Assembly (NCBI RefSeq): GCF_005771525.1
Contig: NZ_VAVZ01000030.1
Location: 1 to 45,055, forward strand
DNA from: Nesterenkonia salmonea
Lineage (GTDB): Bacteria; Actinomycetota; Actinomycetes; Actinomycetales; Micrococcaceae
DNA: 45,055 bases
Reading direction: 5' to 3'
This document shows, one piece after another, positions 6,794-16,854 of this stretch. The position numbers and the translations under genes are program-made. Position 1 is the first letter of the stretch. The number at the start of each line of letters is the position of its first letter. The notes beneath the pieces are model-generated. The model worked only from the letters and a program-made list of their open reading frames with translations. It did no database searches and was not told the origin of the DNA.

Positions 6794-7390
6794 GTGCTGC
6801 TTATGAGTGGTGCGCTCAGTTGCTGCGTTTTCATTGTGGTGTTTCTCCTCGATGGTTGGACGCGCCCCGGGTATTCATCGGCCCGACACACCATTAGTGC
6901 GCTCGCTTTGGGAAGACGCGGGTGGATACAAACGGCGAATTTCATAGTTTCCGGCACAGGACTTATTGCCGGTGGTCTAGGAGTGCTGCAGGCCCAGGCG
7001 AGTGGGTTCTTCGCGGGAATGCTGATGATCCTGGGGAATGGGCTCGTAGCGTCCGGGGCCTTCGCGATGGACCCGATGCGTGGCTACCCCATGGGAACCT
7101 CGAACGGTGATCCGGTTGAGTTTTCGCTGTCACATAGGCTCCATGACCACGCGGGACTTGTGGTCTTTTGCTGTTTTCCACTGACCGTTTTCGCGGCTGG
7201 ATTCACGATGGACAGTCTCGGCGCGCACATTGTTGCCGGAGTAGTGGCTGCTCTCCTGGTGATGGGAGTTGCGGCGTTCGGTAGCGCTTGGGAGCAGGAC
7301 TCTCCGGTGACAGGGCTCATCCAGAAAGCAGTAGTCATCGGAGCGCTCGGCTGGACTTCGGGGACATTACTCCTGCTCGGCCCTTCTTGA
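6794..7390 (+). CDS. DUF998 family membrane protein
   Basis: A 198-residue protein with about six hydrophobic segments. The early YSSARHTISALALGRRGWIQ segment and the RLHDHAGLVVFCCFPL segment match the conserved polar patches of DUF998 proteins, whose function is unknown. GTG at 6794 has GAAGGGA upstream; ATG at 6803 is an alternative. The 106 bases before it, after the VOC gene, show no clear promoter. It could be co-transcribed with the VOC gene. Confidence 0.8.
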   Translation: MLLMSGALSCCVFIVVFLLDGWTRPGYSSARHTISALALGRRGWIQTANFIVSGTGLIAGGLGVLQAQASGFFAGMLMILGNGLVASGAFAMDPMRGYPMGTSNGDPVEFSLSHRLHDHAGLVVFCCFPLTVFAAGFTMDSLGAHIVAGVVAALLVMGVAAFGSAWEQDSPVTGLIQKAVVIGALGWTSGTLLLLGPS

Positions 7391-7458
7391 AAAACGAGAC
7401 TCTCTGCGCTGGACGGGCACAGCCCGACGGGCGGAAGCCAGAGCTTAGAATCTAAGGG

Positions 7459-8622
7459 ATGACTCCCGCCGCTAAGACCTGGCCTAGATCGCCGACAGTT
7501 GTCGTGATCGGGGCAGGACAGGCCGGTCTCTCAGCTGGACACCATTTGCAGCGCGCGGGCTTTGCCAGTGCACTTGAGACGCCTGAGGCTTTGCGCAGCT
7601 TCGTCATCTTCGATGCCAACGCCGCTCCAGGGGGTGCCTGGCAGCACCGTTGGCAGTCCCTGCGGATGGAGACCGTCAACGGCATCTTTGATCTTCCCGG
7701 ATTTCCGAAACCGCCACTTGATCCCCAGGAACCAAGCCGTCAGGCAGTTCCGCGTTACTTTGCTGATTTTGAGGCAACCAGGAATCTACCGATTCTCCGG
7801 CCGGTGCGCGTAAACCTGGTGCAGAGAGGCGGCGCCCCGGGTGAGCATGGTTTTCTCATAAGTACAGATCGAGGGCAGTGGGAGGCCCAGGCGATCATCA
7901 ACGCCACAGGTACGTGGAACAACCCGCTCCAGCCCGAGTATCCCGGTCAAGAAACCTTTCAAGGACGCCAATTGCACACCCGGAACTACACCTCATTAGA
8001 GGAGTTTGCCGGTCAGCGTGTTGCCGTGGTCGGTGGTGGCATCTCAGCTCTCCAACAACTAGAGGAGGTCTCCCGTGTGGCGACCGCCTACTGGTACACA
8101 CGGCGTGAGCCCTACTTCTTCGGGGAGGAGTTCCGCGCTGAGACTGAGGGGCGCCGCGTCATTGCAATGGTGACAGCAGACGCAGAGGCCGGGAAGCCTC
8201 CACGCAGCGTGGTTTCCTACACAGGTCTCGGGTGGACATCGTACGCCCGAGCAGCCGAAGAACGCGGTGTGTTGAAGCGGAGACCGATGTTCACCGCCCT
8301 CGAACCATTCGGAGTGCGGGAAGCGGACGGGTCATTCACCTCTGTCGACACCATTCTCTGGGCCACCGGATTCCGGCCCGACCTGAAACACCTGGACCCT
8401 CTGAGGCTTCGCAACGAGCACGGCGGAATTCAGATACACGGGACTCGGGTTGTCAGTGATCCACGTATCCACTTGATCGGATTCGGGCCATCGCAGTCCA
8501 CAATCGGCGCCAACCGGGCCGGGCGCGAAGCGGTGAAGTCCCTGGTGACGACACTCAACGGCCAAGAATCAGATGAGCCAGGTCAGCGTCGAGCTCATCC
8601 TGCACCTGCCGATCGTAAGTAG
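7459..8622 (+). CDS. Flavin-containing NAD(P)-dependent monooxygenase-like oxidoreductase
   Basis: A 387-residue protein of the FMO/YdeN-like class. The FAD-binding Rossmann motif GAGQAGLSAG is at residues 18-27, followed by DANAAPGGAWQHRW; the second nucleotide motif GGGISAL, near residue 192, would bind NADPH; ILWATGFRPDLKHL is the late ATGxRP signature of the superfamily. Such enzymes oxidise S or N atoms or carbonyl substrates, but the substrate here is unknown. No usable Shine-Dalgarno spacing exists; TAGAAT lies seven bases before the ATG, suggesting a leaderless message. Its end overlaps the convergent LLM gene by 68 bases. Confidence 0.87.
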   Translation: MTPAAKTWPRSPTVVVIGAGQAGLSAGHHLQRAGFASALETPEALRSFVIFDANAAPGGAWQHRWQSLRMETVNGIFDLPGFPKPPLDPQEPSRQAVPRYFADFEATRNLPILRPVRVNLVQRGGAPGEHGFLISTDRGQWEAQAIINATGTWNNPLQPEYPGQETFQGRQLHTRNYTSLEEFAGQRVAVVGGGISALQQLEEVSRVATAYWYTRREPYFFGEEFRAETEGRRVIAMVTADAEAGKPPRSVVSYTGLGWTSYARAAEERGVLKRRPMFTALEPFGVREADGSFTSVDTILWATGFRPDLKHLDPLRLRNEHGGIQIHGTRVVSDPRIHLIGFGPSQSTIGANRAGREAVKSLVTTLNGQESDEPGQRRAHPAPADRK

Positions 8623-9532
8623 AGGTGGAGAGAATGAGCTCCTCAGCACCGGTAGTTTCAAGGAGCTTTTCCACCCCTGCCCGAACGGCCTCCCGTGGCC
8701 CGGCAATAACCCGCTGAAGGTTTTCCTCTACACGCTGGTGGGCGCGCGGACTCCACGTGCGCGACCGGATTGCCGATGCGGGCTCCAGCGCATCAAACCT
8801 TCCTGTCTCCCGGGAGCGGGCCATGGACCAAGCCTCCGGTAGGGCCAACTCCCGAGCATCACTTTCGGTGTCCGCCACGAAAGCATCCAGTGAGATGATC
8901 ACCGACGGTTCCGGTGCAGCTGGCGAAGAGTGGAAACCCCGGCGATACTCGGCCAGCATGCCCGGAAGATCGGGGGAGTGAAGGACTGGACCTCCGATCA
9001 CGACGGGAAGTCCGAGTCGAGCGGCGGTGGCGATGCCCTGGCCTGTCGCGAGCAGGAAGACCTCAGGCGGCGATTCCGCGACCGGTCGAGCCGTCACCGG
9101 TGCCTCCCCGCCTAAGAAGCTGCGCAGTTCTTCAATATCCGCGGCGAATTGCTCCGCGTCGTCGTCCTGCTGCCGAAGCGCTCGCCGCACCGGTTCGGTG
9201 AAGCCCAGGCTGCGGCCCACTCCCAGGTCTATGCGGCCAGGGTAAAGAGCCTCCAGCATGAGGAACTGCTCTGCGACCACGATCGGTTGGTGATGTGGCA
9301 GCATCACCCCACCTGACCCGAGCCGGATTTGTGAGGTTCGCGCTCCCACAGCAGCCAGCAGTACGGCAGGAGCCCCAGAGGCAACACCAGGTACAGCGTG
9401 ATGTTCTGCTCCCCAAAAACGATGGAACCCAAGGGCTTCAGCCCCGATGGCGCGTTCGACAGAGTGCTGCAGCGCCGCACTTTCTGGATAGTCAGTGCGG
9501 GTGCGGGATCGATCCAGCAGAGAGAGTCTCAC
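8555..9532 (-). CDS. LLM class flavin-dependent oxidoreductase
   Basis: A luciferase-like monooxygenase of about 325 residues. GFHRFWGAEHHAVPG is the conserved early signature of the group, followed by GSGGVMLPHHQPIVVAEQF and RIDLGVGRSLGF. Members use reduced FMN (or F420) to oxidise small organic compounds. The frame runs back to a TTG at 9592, but the conserved family start (RLSLLDRS) begins right after the GTG at 9532, so I use that codon. The 3' end overlaps the flavin monooxygenase tail to tail. Confidence 0.87.
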   Translation of the reverse strand: MRLSLLDRSRTRTDYPESAALQHSVERAIGAEALGFHRFWGAEHHAVPGVASGAPAVLLAAVGARTSQIRLGSGGVMLPHHQPIVVAEQFLMLEALYPGRIDLGVGRSLGFTEPVRRALRQQDDDAEQFAADIEELRSFLGGEAPVTARPVAESPPEVFLLATGQGIATAARLGLPVVIGGPVLHSPDLPGMLAEYRRGFHSSPAAPEPSVIISLDAFVADTESDARELALPEAWSMARSRETGRFDALEPASAIRSRTWSPRAHQRVEENLQRVIAGPREAVRAGVEKLLETTGAEELILSTSTYDRQVQDELDADLAHLILGR

Positions 9533-9691
9533 ACCACCGCCAACCCCCAGTGCCAGTGAAACCTTCCCGCGTGGACTCTCTTGGCGCGGCAAACCCTCGC
9601 TGTCGATGACCAGGAGGTTATTGAGGATTCAGAATGCTATAAGTACCTGACCTCTCAACAACGCTCTAATACTCGCCGGTATGGCCTTGCC

Positions 9692-9697
9692 TATACT
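9692..9697 (+). promoter_or_regulatory. -10 box of a probable leaderless promoter for the DUF3626 gene
   Basis: TATACT is followed after six bases by the ATG at 9704. No clear -35 box is visible at the right distance. The 171-base divergent gap from the LLM start otherwise shows nothing certain. Confidence 0.45.
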
Positions 9698-9703
9698 TCA
9701 GCC

Positions 9704-10489
9704 ATGAGTCTGACTCTGCAGTTTCACCCAGACTGGGCGCACGAGGACGGCTTGGTCATCGAATCGATGGCGCGCGATGGACGGTATCGATCTCAATTCG
9801 AGACTGGGACCAGCAACGGAGGGCTGACCGCTTATCCCGGAGGTCAACGTTGGCGGTGGGAGAGCCGCCTATTCGGCACCAGATACGATTCCAGCGACCC
9901 CGCCTCCCGGCCTCTGTACGGTGCATGGAACCGGCACGACGACGCATACGGCGGCTCGCCTCGGTTTGGCTCTGCGTACCTTCGTTTGCGTCCCCACGTG
10001 CTGGAAAGGACGACTTTTTGCTTCCCCGACAGTGTCTTCGAGCCCGCTGGCGTAGTAGGCGCCAGTGAACTTGAGCGGCTCTGCTCAGTGGCCGACTCAA
10101 GCGAACATGACTACCTGGACGATTATGTTGAAGCGCATGTCCACTCGGGTCTGAGCGTCGCTGAGGACGTTGAGGCTGTTGTACTCGACCCCTGCCATAG
10201 AACAGGGGCTGTGGCTGAGGCCGCGGGAAGGCTCGGATGTGCCGTCGAGTTTCATCCGGTTTTCATACTGTGTACGAGGAATCTGGACATAGCCTTCCGC
10301 GGCCCTGAGACTGTGACCCTTGCGCAGGAATTAGGGGAGCACATCACTCCCACTGACGTGGCTCAAGCTGCTCGAAGCGGTGACCACGATCCACAGCAGG
10401 TGAAGCGGGTATGGCACCTGCTTGCCCGCTTCGGACGCGGGACCTCTCATGCTGACAAGCTCACCCGGAGCGATCGGGGATGTGTATGA
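9704..10489 (+). CDS. DUF3626 family protein
   Basis: About 261 residues matching the DUF3626 pattern: an opening LTLQFHPDW, then GRYRSQFETGTSNGGLTAYPGG split as RYRSQFETGTSNGG and LTAYPGGQRWRWE, then PRFGSAYLRLRPHVLERTTF with FGSxxLRL, and a later DYVEAHVHSG. The abundance of conserved Arg, His and Asp suggests an enzyme fold related to toxin ADP-ribosyltransferases has been proposed for some relatives, but no function is established here. The frame is open back to a TTG at 9581; the ATG at 9704 is chosen because of a TATACT box six bases before it. The 3' end overlaps the hydrolase gene by 29 bases. Confidence 0.8.
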   Translation: MSLTLQFHPDWAHEDGLVIESMARDGRYRSQFETGTSNGGLTAYPGGQRWRWESRLFGTRYDSSDPASRPLYGAWNRHDDAYGGSPRFGSAYLRLRPHVLERTTFCFPDSVFEPAGVVGASELERLCSVADSSEHDYLDDYVEAHVHSGLSVAEDVEAVVLDPCHRTGAVAEAAGRLGCAVEFHPVFILCTRNLDIAFRGPETVTLAQELGEHITPTDVAQAARSGDHDPQQVKRVWHLLARFGRGTSHADKLTRSDRGCV

Positions 10490-11150
10490 GGAGCTGACCA
10501 AGCTCGTCGGGGCGGCTGAATTGTGGCCAGTGTCCCGTGGGAAGGTCGACGAAGCTGAGATCGGCTAAGTGGGGAAACTCTGTGGTCGGTGGGAACCCCG
10601 CCTCGATCCAACTCTTGAGATCCGCCGCCGAGTATTCGGTGCAGACTGCAGTGGTCGGAATGCGGCGCCGTTCCGGGTGGCTCAGTTGTAGGGTGCCGAC
10701 GAGCACTTCAGCCGGCACTGGCACTGCATCTGCACGGAAACGTTTCAGCGCGTCGTCGTCGAGCCCTGAGAGGTCCTCGGCGTTGAAGGTCGAAAAACTA
10801 GGCAGTGTCACGAAACCCTCGGAGTTCGGAAACTGCTGATCCAGTAACGGCATGCCGTCAGGCAACGGGAAGCCTCCTATGAGCACCATATGGCGGACCG
10901 CATCAGTGCGTGCATCAGCAGCCGCGTAGGTCAGTCCGCAGCCAGCAGAGTGACCCACCAACACTGGAGGTTCAGGTGCTGAGTCGATGGCGAGTACGAC
11001 CGCGCTGACCCAGTCCTGCACTGAAGTGTCGCGACCCGTAGGCAGCGTGAGCGAATGGGCGCTGTGGCCAGCTGCGACTAGGGGAGGGGTGACCTGGCGC
11101 CAACTGCTGGCATCAAGCCACAATCCTGGGATCATAATGAAGTGCGCCAT
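10461..11150 (-). CDS. Alpha/beta hydrolase
   Basis: A 229-residue alpha/beta-hydrolase: IMIPGLWLDASSW forms the oxyanion-hole strand, LVGHSAGCGL at about residues 64-73 is the nucleophile elbow (GHSAG), and the late PTGHWPQFSRPDEL supplies the catalytic His (residue ~213). The short size and missing cap resemble EstC/RsbQ-type esterases. Substrate unknown. AAAGG lies eight bases before the ATG. It is downstream of, and in the same direction as, the LysR gene 41 bases away, so it may share its transcript. Confidence 0.88.
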   Translation of the reverse strand: MAHFIMIPGLWLDASSWRQVTPPLVAAGHSAHSLTLPTGRDTSVQDWVSAVVLAIDSAPEPPVLVGHSAGCGLTYAAADARTDAVRHMVLIGGFPLPDGMPLLDQQFPNSEGFVTLPSFSTFNAEDLSGLDDDALKRFRADAVPVPAEVLVGTLQLSHPERRRIPTTAVCTEYSAADLKSWIEAGFPPTTEFPHLADLSFVDLPTGHWPQFSRPDELGQLLIHIPDRSG

Positions 11151-11191
11151 AGCCGAGGCCTTTCTCAGCGGAGGAGGGGGGTAGCTTGAGC

Positions 11192-12133
11192 TTAGTCCCC
11201 GGTGCTGCCGTCGTCACGGTTGGACGGCTGGTCGGCGATTAGGAGCTGGGCCTGCTGCCTCAGGCAGATAAGCGATCCGGCAACGATGGGATCGAGGCTC
11301 GCCGAATGCCGTACATGCGCCACGATACGACGCTGCACTCGAGGTCTGCGCAGAGGTCTGGCAACCACGCCCGGCGGAAGGTCTCGTAGTGCAAGGCGCG
11401 GAAGCACTGCGATGCCCAGGCCCGCCGAGACAATTCTTAGGGCGGCGTGGTGATCGTCGAGCCGAGCACTGAATTGCGGGGTGAAGCCCGCAGCCAGAGC
11501 AGCGGAGCGGATGATTCGTCCAGTGGGGCTCTCGTAGATGTCGTGGTCAACCCAGTTTTCCTTCTGCAGCTGGCGCATGCTCACGCTCCGCTCAGAAATC
11601 AGCGGGTGATCGCTGGGAATGACTACCGCGAAGTCTTCTACACACAATTCGTGACGAATACAGTCCTCCAGGGGAGCCGCAGGCTCCTCCATGGACTCGT
11701 TGCGGACATCTATACCGGCTGGTCTGCGGCCTTGGCCTCCGTGGGGCTCGTTGAGACTGATCTCGACTGTTAACTCTGGTTCCGACTCCCGGGCCCGGCG
11801 CACGACCTCGGGAATCCACTCCTGGGCCACCGAGGAGAAACAAGCGATTGCTAGGTGCTTGCTTCGTTGGCTTCGCAGATCATCGACCACTTGGTCTAAT
11901 CGGCTGAGGCCTGAGAGCGCAGCAGTCGCCTGTTCAGCAAGATGCACTCCTGCTGCGGTGGGGCGTCTGCCGCGCCCGTCTTTTTCAAACAACTGCAGCC
12001 CGGTCTCTCTGCTGAGTGCCGTGATGTGTTGACTCACAGTGGCGGGGGAGTAGTGCAGGTTTCGCGCCGCGGCCTGCAACGACCCGGCTGCGACAACTGC
12101 CTGAAAGACCCGCAGGCGTTGGGGATTCAACAT
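11192..12133 (-). CDS. dgdR: LysR family regulator, probable regulator of the dialkylglycine decarboxylase gene
   Basis: A 313-residue LysR-type regulator. The N-terminal winged helix-turn-helix (VFQAVVAAGSLQAAARNLHYS and SQHITALSRETGLQLFEK in shorter parts) is followed by a periplasmic-binding-like effector domain with FAVVIPSDHPL and GLGIAVLPRLAL. It is divergent from the dialkylglycine decarboxylase gene, the arrangement described for dgdR/dgdA in Burkholderia cepacia, so the symbol is inferred from position. A TATGAT box six bases before its ATG suggests a leaderless transcript. Its -35 region overlaps a perfect palindrome, fitting autorepression. Confidence 0.82.
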   Translation of the reverse strand: MLNPQRLRVFQAVVAAGSLQAAARNLHYSPATVSQHITALSRETGLQLFEKDGRGRRPTAAGVHLAEQATAALSGLSRLDQVVDDLRSQRSKHLAIACFSSVAQEWIPEVVRRARESEPELTVEISLNEPHGGQGRRPAGIDVRNESMEEPAAPLEDCIRHELCVEDFAVVIPSDHPLISERSVSMRQLQKENWVDHDIYESPTGRIIRSAALAAGFTPQFSARLDDHHAALRIVSAGLGIAVLPRLALRDLPPGVVARPLRRPRVQRRIVAHVRHSASLDPIVAGSLICLRQQAQLLIADQPSNRDDGSTGD

Positions 12134-12151
12134 GCAGTGATCATACTCAAG

Positions 12152-12170
12152 TGTTCGTATATGACGAACA
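12152..12170. promoter_or_regulatory. LysR operator between dgdR and dgdA
   Basis: TGTTCGT (12152-12158) and ACGAACA (12164-12170) form a perfect 7-base inverted repeat with a 5-base centre. It contains the T-N11-A core expected for LysR proteins. It sits between the divergent promoters and overlaps the -35 region of the regulator. Confidence 0.75.
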
Positions 12171-12175
12171 GTAAG

Positions 12176-12203
12176 TTGAGATTGTTTACTTGTTTCATAG
12201 TGT
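12176..12203 (+). promoter_or_regulatory. Probable dgdA promoter
   Basis: TTGAGA (12176-12181) and TAGTGT (12198-12203) are 16 bases apart, immediately downstream of the LysR palindrome. A leader of about 50 bases then carries AGGAG five bases before the dgdA ATG. Confidence 0.45.
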
Positions 12204-12205
12204 AA

Positions 12206-13561
<1,356 letters not shown>

Positions 13562-13562
13562 C

Positions 13563-15041
13563 TCAGCTCCACGGAATGAACCCAAGGGCGAGTGCGAGCA
13601 CCAGAGCGAGCACGGAGAAGATCCACATGGGCAGGAATGAGTAGCGGATGTGCTTGCCGATGTCACAACCAGCGAGTCCCAGAGCTAGCCACAGTGCGGC
13701 AGAGAACGGGCTGATGAATGTCCCGATGATGTTGCCCACCAGCACTGCGTAGACCACGGAGATCGTCTCGACTCCGGCTTGTCCGGCGACACCCTCCACT
13801 ACGGGAAGCAGCGCAAAGTAATGGGCGTCAGTGCTTAACAGCAGTTCAAGGGGGAGCCCGAAGAAACCGACGATCAGGTGCACATAGGGAACCAGGGCGG
13901 CAGGCAGGATGGAGACGGCGTCTGTCGCCAGAGAATCCAACATTCCGGACTCCTCCAAGATGCCTAGGAAGCAGCCGGCAGCCAGCACGATCGCGCCGGT
14001 AGCGATCGCGCTGCCACCATGGGCCTTAATGGTCTCCATTTGGTCGCTGACCTTGGGATGGTTGACCACCAAGGCTGCGCTGAGACCGAGCATGAACGCC
14101 AGGGGAGCGGGCAGGATGTCGGAAACCAGGAGGGCGAGCATGCCCAAAACCAAGATGGTGTTGACAGCCATCTGCCAGCGCGGGGTCCGCTTATCGCCGT
14201 CCTGGATGCCCCACAGTTCGTCGGCATCGCCGCTGAACGCGTCAGCGCCTGCGGTCTGGGATCCTGAGCCGGAGGTTGATGAGGCACGGTCCGAGGCAGC
14301 CGACCCTGTTGATCCCTGGGCTGATGCGGAGACCAGTTCGCGCTGTTCGGCCGGCTCCTTCTCACCTTCCAAGGTTTCAGTAGTTGTCTCTTCCACGTCG
14401 ACGTCCACTGGCGCGCCGCCGCGGGCAGCGATCCGGCGCTTTTCGCGCATCCCAAGCAGCACTGCAGCCACCACGAGCATCAGCAGGCAGAGGATCTGCA
14501 CCGGGATCAGGCCCCGCCAAAGTGCAATGGGATCCATCCCAACAACGGCTGAGGCACGAGCAACTGGTCCGCCCCAGGGAAGCATGTTCAGCACGCCCAT
14601 GCTCATGCCAGCGAGCAACAGCAGCAGATAGGGGCTCATGCCCAAGTGGCGGTAGAGGGGAAGCAGTGCGGGGATGACGATCAGGAATGTGGAGGCGCCA
14701 GCGCCGTCCAGGTGACAGACAGCGGCCAGCAAGACGGTACCTACGCAGATGGCGATGACATTTCCGCGGGTCAACCGCACCACGAGCCGCACTAAGGGGT
14801 CGAAGAGCCCTGCCTGGTTCATGATCGCGAAGAAGAGGATCGCGAAGATCAGCATGACTGCGACGTCGAGTACCGCGCCGATGCCCTCACCGAAGAAATC
14901 GCCGATCTCAGTGAAGGTGAAGCCGGCCAGCAATGCCCCCGCGAAAGGGATCACCGTCAATCCGACCATCGGGGCGATGCGCCCCATGATCAGCAGCGTC
15001 GTCATGATGACGATCACTGCGAGGCCAATTAGGCTGAGCAT
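13563..15041 (-). CDS. CitMHS family (citrate:metal symporter-like) transporter
   Basis: A 492-residue transporter with about 11-12 membrane spans. AAVCHLDGAGASTFLIVIPALLPLY, in parts CHLDGAGASTFLIV and IPALLPLYRHL, is a strong CitMHS signature, as is the later LSTDAHYFALLPVV. Characterised members (CitM, CitH) take up citrate complexed with divalent metals in symport with protons. Between spans about residues 198 and 288 lies a long hydrophilic, Glu/Ser-rich loop that is not usual in CitM. It is divergent from a CitA/CitB-type two-component system, its likely regulator, and convergent with dgdA. Confidence 0.88.
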   Translation of the reverse strand: MLSLIGLAVIVIMTTLLIMGRIAPMVGLTVIPFAGALLAGFTFTEIGDFFGEGIGAVLDVAVMLIFAILFFAIMNQAGLFDPLVRLVVRLTRGNVIAICVGTVLLAAVCHLDGAGASTFLIVIPALLPLYRHLGMSPYLLLLLAGMSMGVLNMLPWGGPVARASAVVGMDPIALWRGLIPVQILCLLMLVVAAVLLGMREKRRIAARGGAPVDVDVEETTTETLEGEKEPAEQRELVSASAQGSTGSAASDRASSTSGSGSQTAGADAFSGDADELWGIQDGDKRTPRWQMAVNTILVLGMLALLVSDILPAPLAFMLGLSAALVVNHPKVSDQMETIKAHGGSAIATGAIVLAAGCFLGILEESGMLDSLATDAVSILPAALVPYVHLIVGFFGLPLELLLSTDAHYFALLPVVEGVAGQAGVETISVVYAVLVGNIIGTFISPFSAALWLALGLAGCDIGKHIRYSFLPMWIFSVLALVLALALGFIPWS

Positions 15042-15105
15042 GGTGTTCTCCTAGATGCGGTTCTACGGGTACGTTCGGCGTCAGGAAGTGTGAGCCAGGT
15101 GACAG

Positions 15106-15155
15106 TATTGAACGAATGTGACCGGCCCCACAGTTTTGTGCACATTCACTCAATA
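15106..15155. promoter_or_regulatory. Inverted repeat in the transporter/two-component intergenic region
   Basis: TATTGAACGAATGTG (15106-15120) pairs with CACATTCACTCAATA (15141-15155) at 13 of 15 positions around a 20-base spacer. It lies between the divergent CitMHS gene and the citAB-like pair, 65 bases from the transporter start. It is a good candidate binding site for the CitB-type response regulator. Confidence 0.6.
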
Positions 15156-15231
15156 ATGGTCATATTGGTCCCGAAAAAAGGTGTTGCCACCAGGGGCACA
15201 TCCCGCTCGTGAGGCGGAGAAGGGAGGGCGA

Positions 15232-16854
15232 ATGTCTGTACTGGCACGCCGTCCAGGATCCGCTCACCGCGAGGTCTCGTTGGGCCACCGGCTCTTCCGG
15301 TGGAACATGGTTCTGCTCATTGGGGCGGTCACCCTGGTCAGCTTGCTCTGGGGTGTGAACCAGTACATCGAAGTCCGTCAGCAATACGAGGACCGAGTCC
15401 TCACCATGGCGGAATCTGTGGCCGTTATGGAGACCGTCAGGGACGCTCTCGAGACAGAGGATCCTTCGAAAATCCTCGCTCCCTGGGCAGAAACCCTGCG
15501 TGAGGCCACCGGCTATGAATACATCATGATCGCTGACCGTGATGGTATTCGGCAGTCCCACCCAGACCCGGCAGCGATCGGCCATCGGCCTGATCTGGAT
15601 CCGGCGCCCGTATTGGCAGGAAACATCTGGACTGGTGTGGAGCACGGATACGCCGGGCTGACCATGCGCGCCCGAGTGCCCATATATAACGACTCAGAAG
15701 AAGTCATCGGTTTCGTCTCCGTGGGGATTCTGGCTTCCGAGGTCCGTCTGGCCTCCATTGGTGAGCTGCCGCTCATCTTCGGTGTCGCACTCCTGGCCGT
15801 TGGAATCGGGGCTGTTGGCGCCCGGCTGCTCGCCCGCCGACTCCGTGCCGATACGCACGGATTGGAACCCCGGGAGATCACCGCCCTGCTCGACGGTCGC
15901 GAAGCGCTGCTCTACGCCATCGGCGAGGGAGTGATTGGTCTGGACAGTGAAGGGCGCATTGTGCTGGCCAATACCCCTGCACAGCAGCTGCTTCGTCTTC
16001 CAGAGAACCACCTAGGCCGGACCCCCGCAGAACTGGGGCTCGGAGCTGAGGCTCAAACAGTACTCAGTGGTCCGGAGGCCGGAGAAGACCTGCTCTTGAG
16101 CGTAGATGGTCTCATCCTGGTCTGTAATAGAAGACCCGTGCGTGTGCGTGAAGCTGACAGCGGCGTCGTCGTCACCCTCCGCGACCGGACAGAACTCACC
16201 CGACTCAGTGACCAGCTCGACGGCGCCCGCACTGTCACCGACGGCCTGCGCGCTCAGCGGCATGAGTTCGCCAATCGCATTCATACGGTGGCCGGAATGC
16301 TGGAACTCGGCACCATCGACCAGGCCCAGGCGTACCTTTCAGAGCTGTCGCTGGCTACCTCCGGTGCCGACGCTGAGATCGCCGCCCGCATTCAGGACAT
16401 GACAGTGGCTGCCTTAGTCCTGGCCAAGTCAGTCCAAGCCGCTGAGCGAGGAGTCCAATTAACCCTCTCTGAGCTTTCGCACCTGCCAGAGAACCAGTCC
16501 CACGATCTGCGCGATGACCTGCTCCTGGTGATAGGGAACCTTATGGACAACGCGATGGAGGCAGCAGGCCCCAACGGTCGGGTGGAGCTGATGGTCCGCC
16601 AGCACGGAGACCAGATGGATGGTCTGGTTGAAGTCCGGGTGATCGACTCAGGCCCAGGGCTGGACCTGGACATCGCCGAAGACGTCTTCAGTATTGGGCG
16701 CTCCACCAAGGACCAGGACGGTCGGCGAGGACTGGGCCTAGCGCTGGTGCACCAGGCCTGCTTACGACGCGGAGGTTCCGTCAGCGTCGACACCGAGGAC
16801 GAGACCACGTTCTGCGCCTACCTGCCGGTGCGGCAGGAGGTCAACAGCGCATGA
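15232..16854 (+). CDS. CitA/DcuS-type sensor histidine kinase
   Basis: A 540-residue membrane sensor. Residues 25-43 form TM1, followed by an extracytoplasmic PDC/PAS-like domain (ATGYEYIMIADRDGIRQSHPDP), then TM2 near 177-205, a cytoplasmic PAS domain (IGEGVIGLDSEGRIVLANTP), and a SPOB-type H-box RAQRHEFANRIHTVAGML with His344. The ATPase domain has DNAMEAA, DSGPGLD and GLGLALVHQ. The family senses citrate or C4-dicarboxylates. ATG at 15232 follows AAGGGAGGG; the frame is open 17 codons further back without a start signal. The stop overlaps the regulator's ATG (ATGA). Confidence 0.92.
   Translation: MSVLARRPGSAHREVSLGHRLFRWNMVLLIGAVTLVSLLWGVNQYIEVRQQYEDRVLTMAESVAVMETVRDALETEDPSKILAPWAETLREATGYEYIMIADRDGIRQSHPDPAAIGHRPDLDPAPVLAGNIWTGVEHGYAGLTMRARVPIYNDSEEVIGFVSVGILASEVRLASIGELPLIFGVALLAVGIGAVGARLLARRLRADTHGLEPREITALLDGREALLYAIGEGVIGLDSEGRIVLANTPAQQLLRLPENHLGRTPAELGLGAEAQTVLSGPEAGEDLLLSVDGLILVCNRRPVRVREADSGVVVTLRDRTELTRLSDQLDGARTVTDGLRAQRHEFANRIHTVAGMLELGTIDQAQAYLSELSLATSGADAEIAARIQDMTVAALVLAKSVQAAERGVQLTLSELSHLPENQSHDLRDDLLLVIGNLMDNAMEAAGPNGRVELMVRQHGDQMDGLVEVRVIDSGPGLDLDIAEDVFSIGRSTKDQDGRRGLGLALVHQACLRRGGSVSVDTEDETTFCAYLPVRQEVNSA

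Noticed and set aside
13909-14631. 240-codon plus-strand frame inside the CitMHS gene
   Set aside because: Antisense to a transporter with clear family motifs; no start signal and an Ala/Ser/Pro-rich unlikely product.
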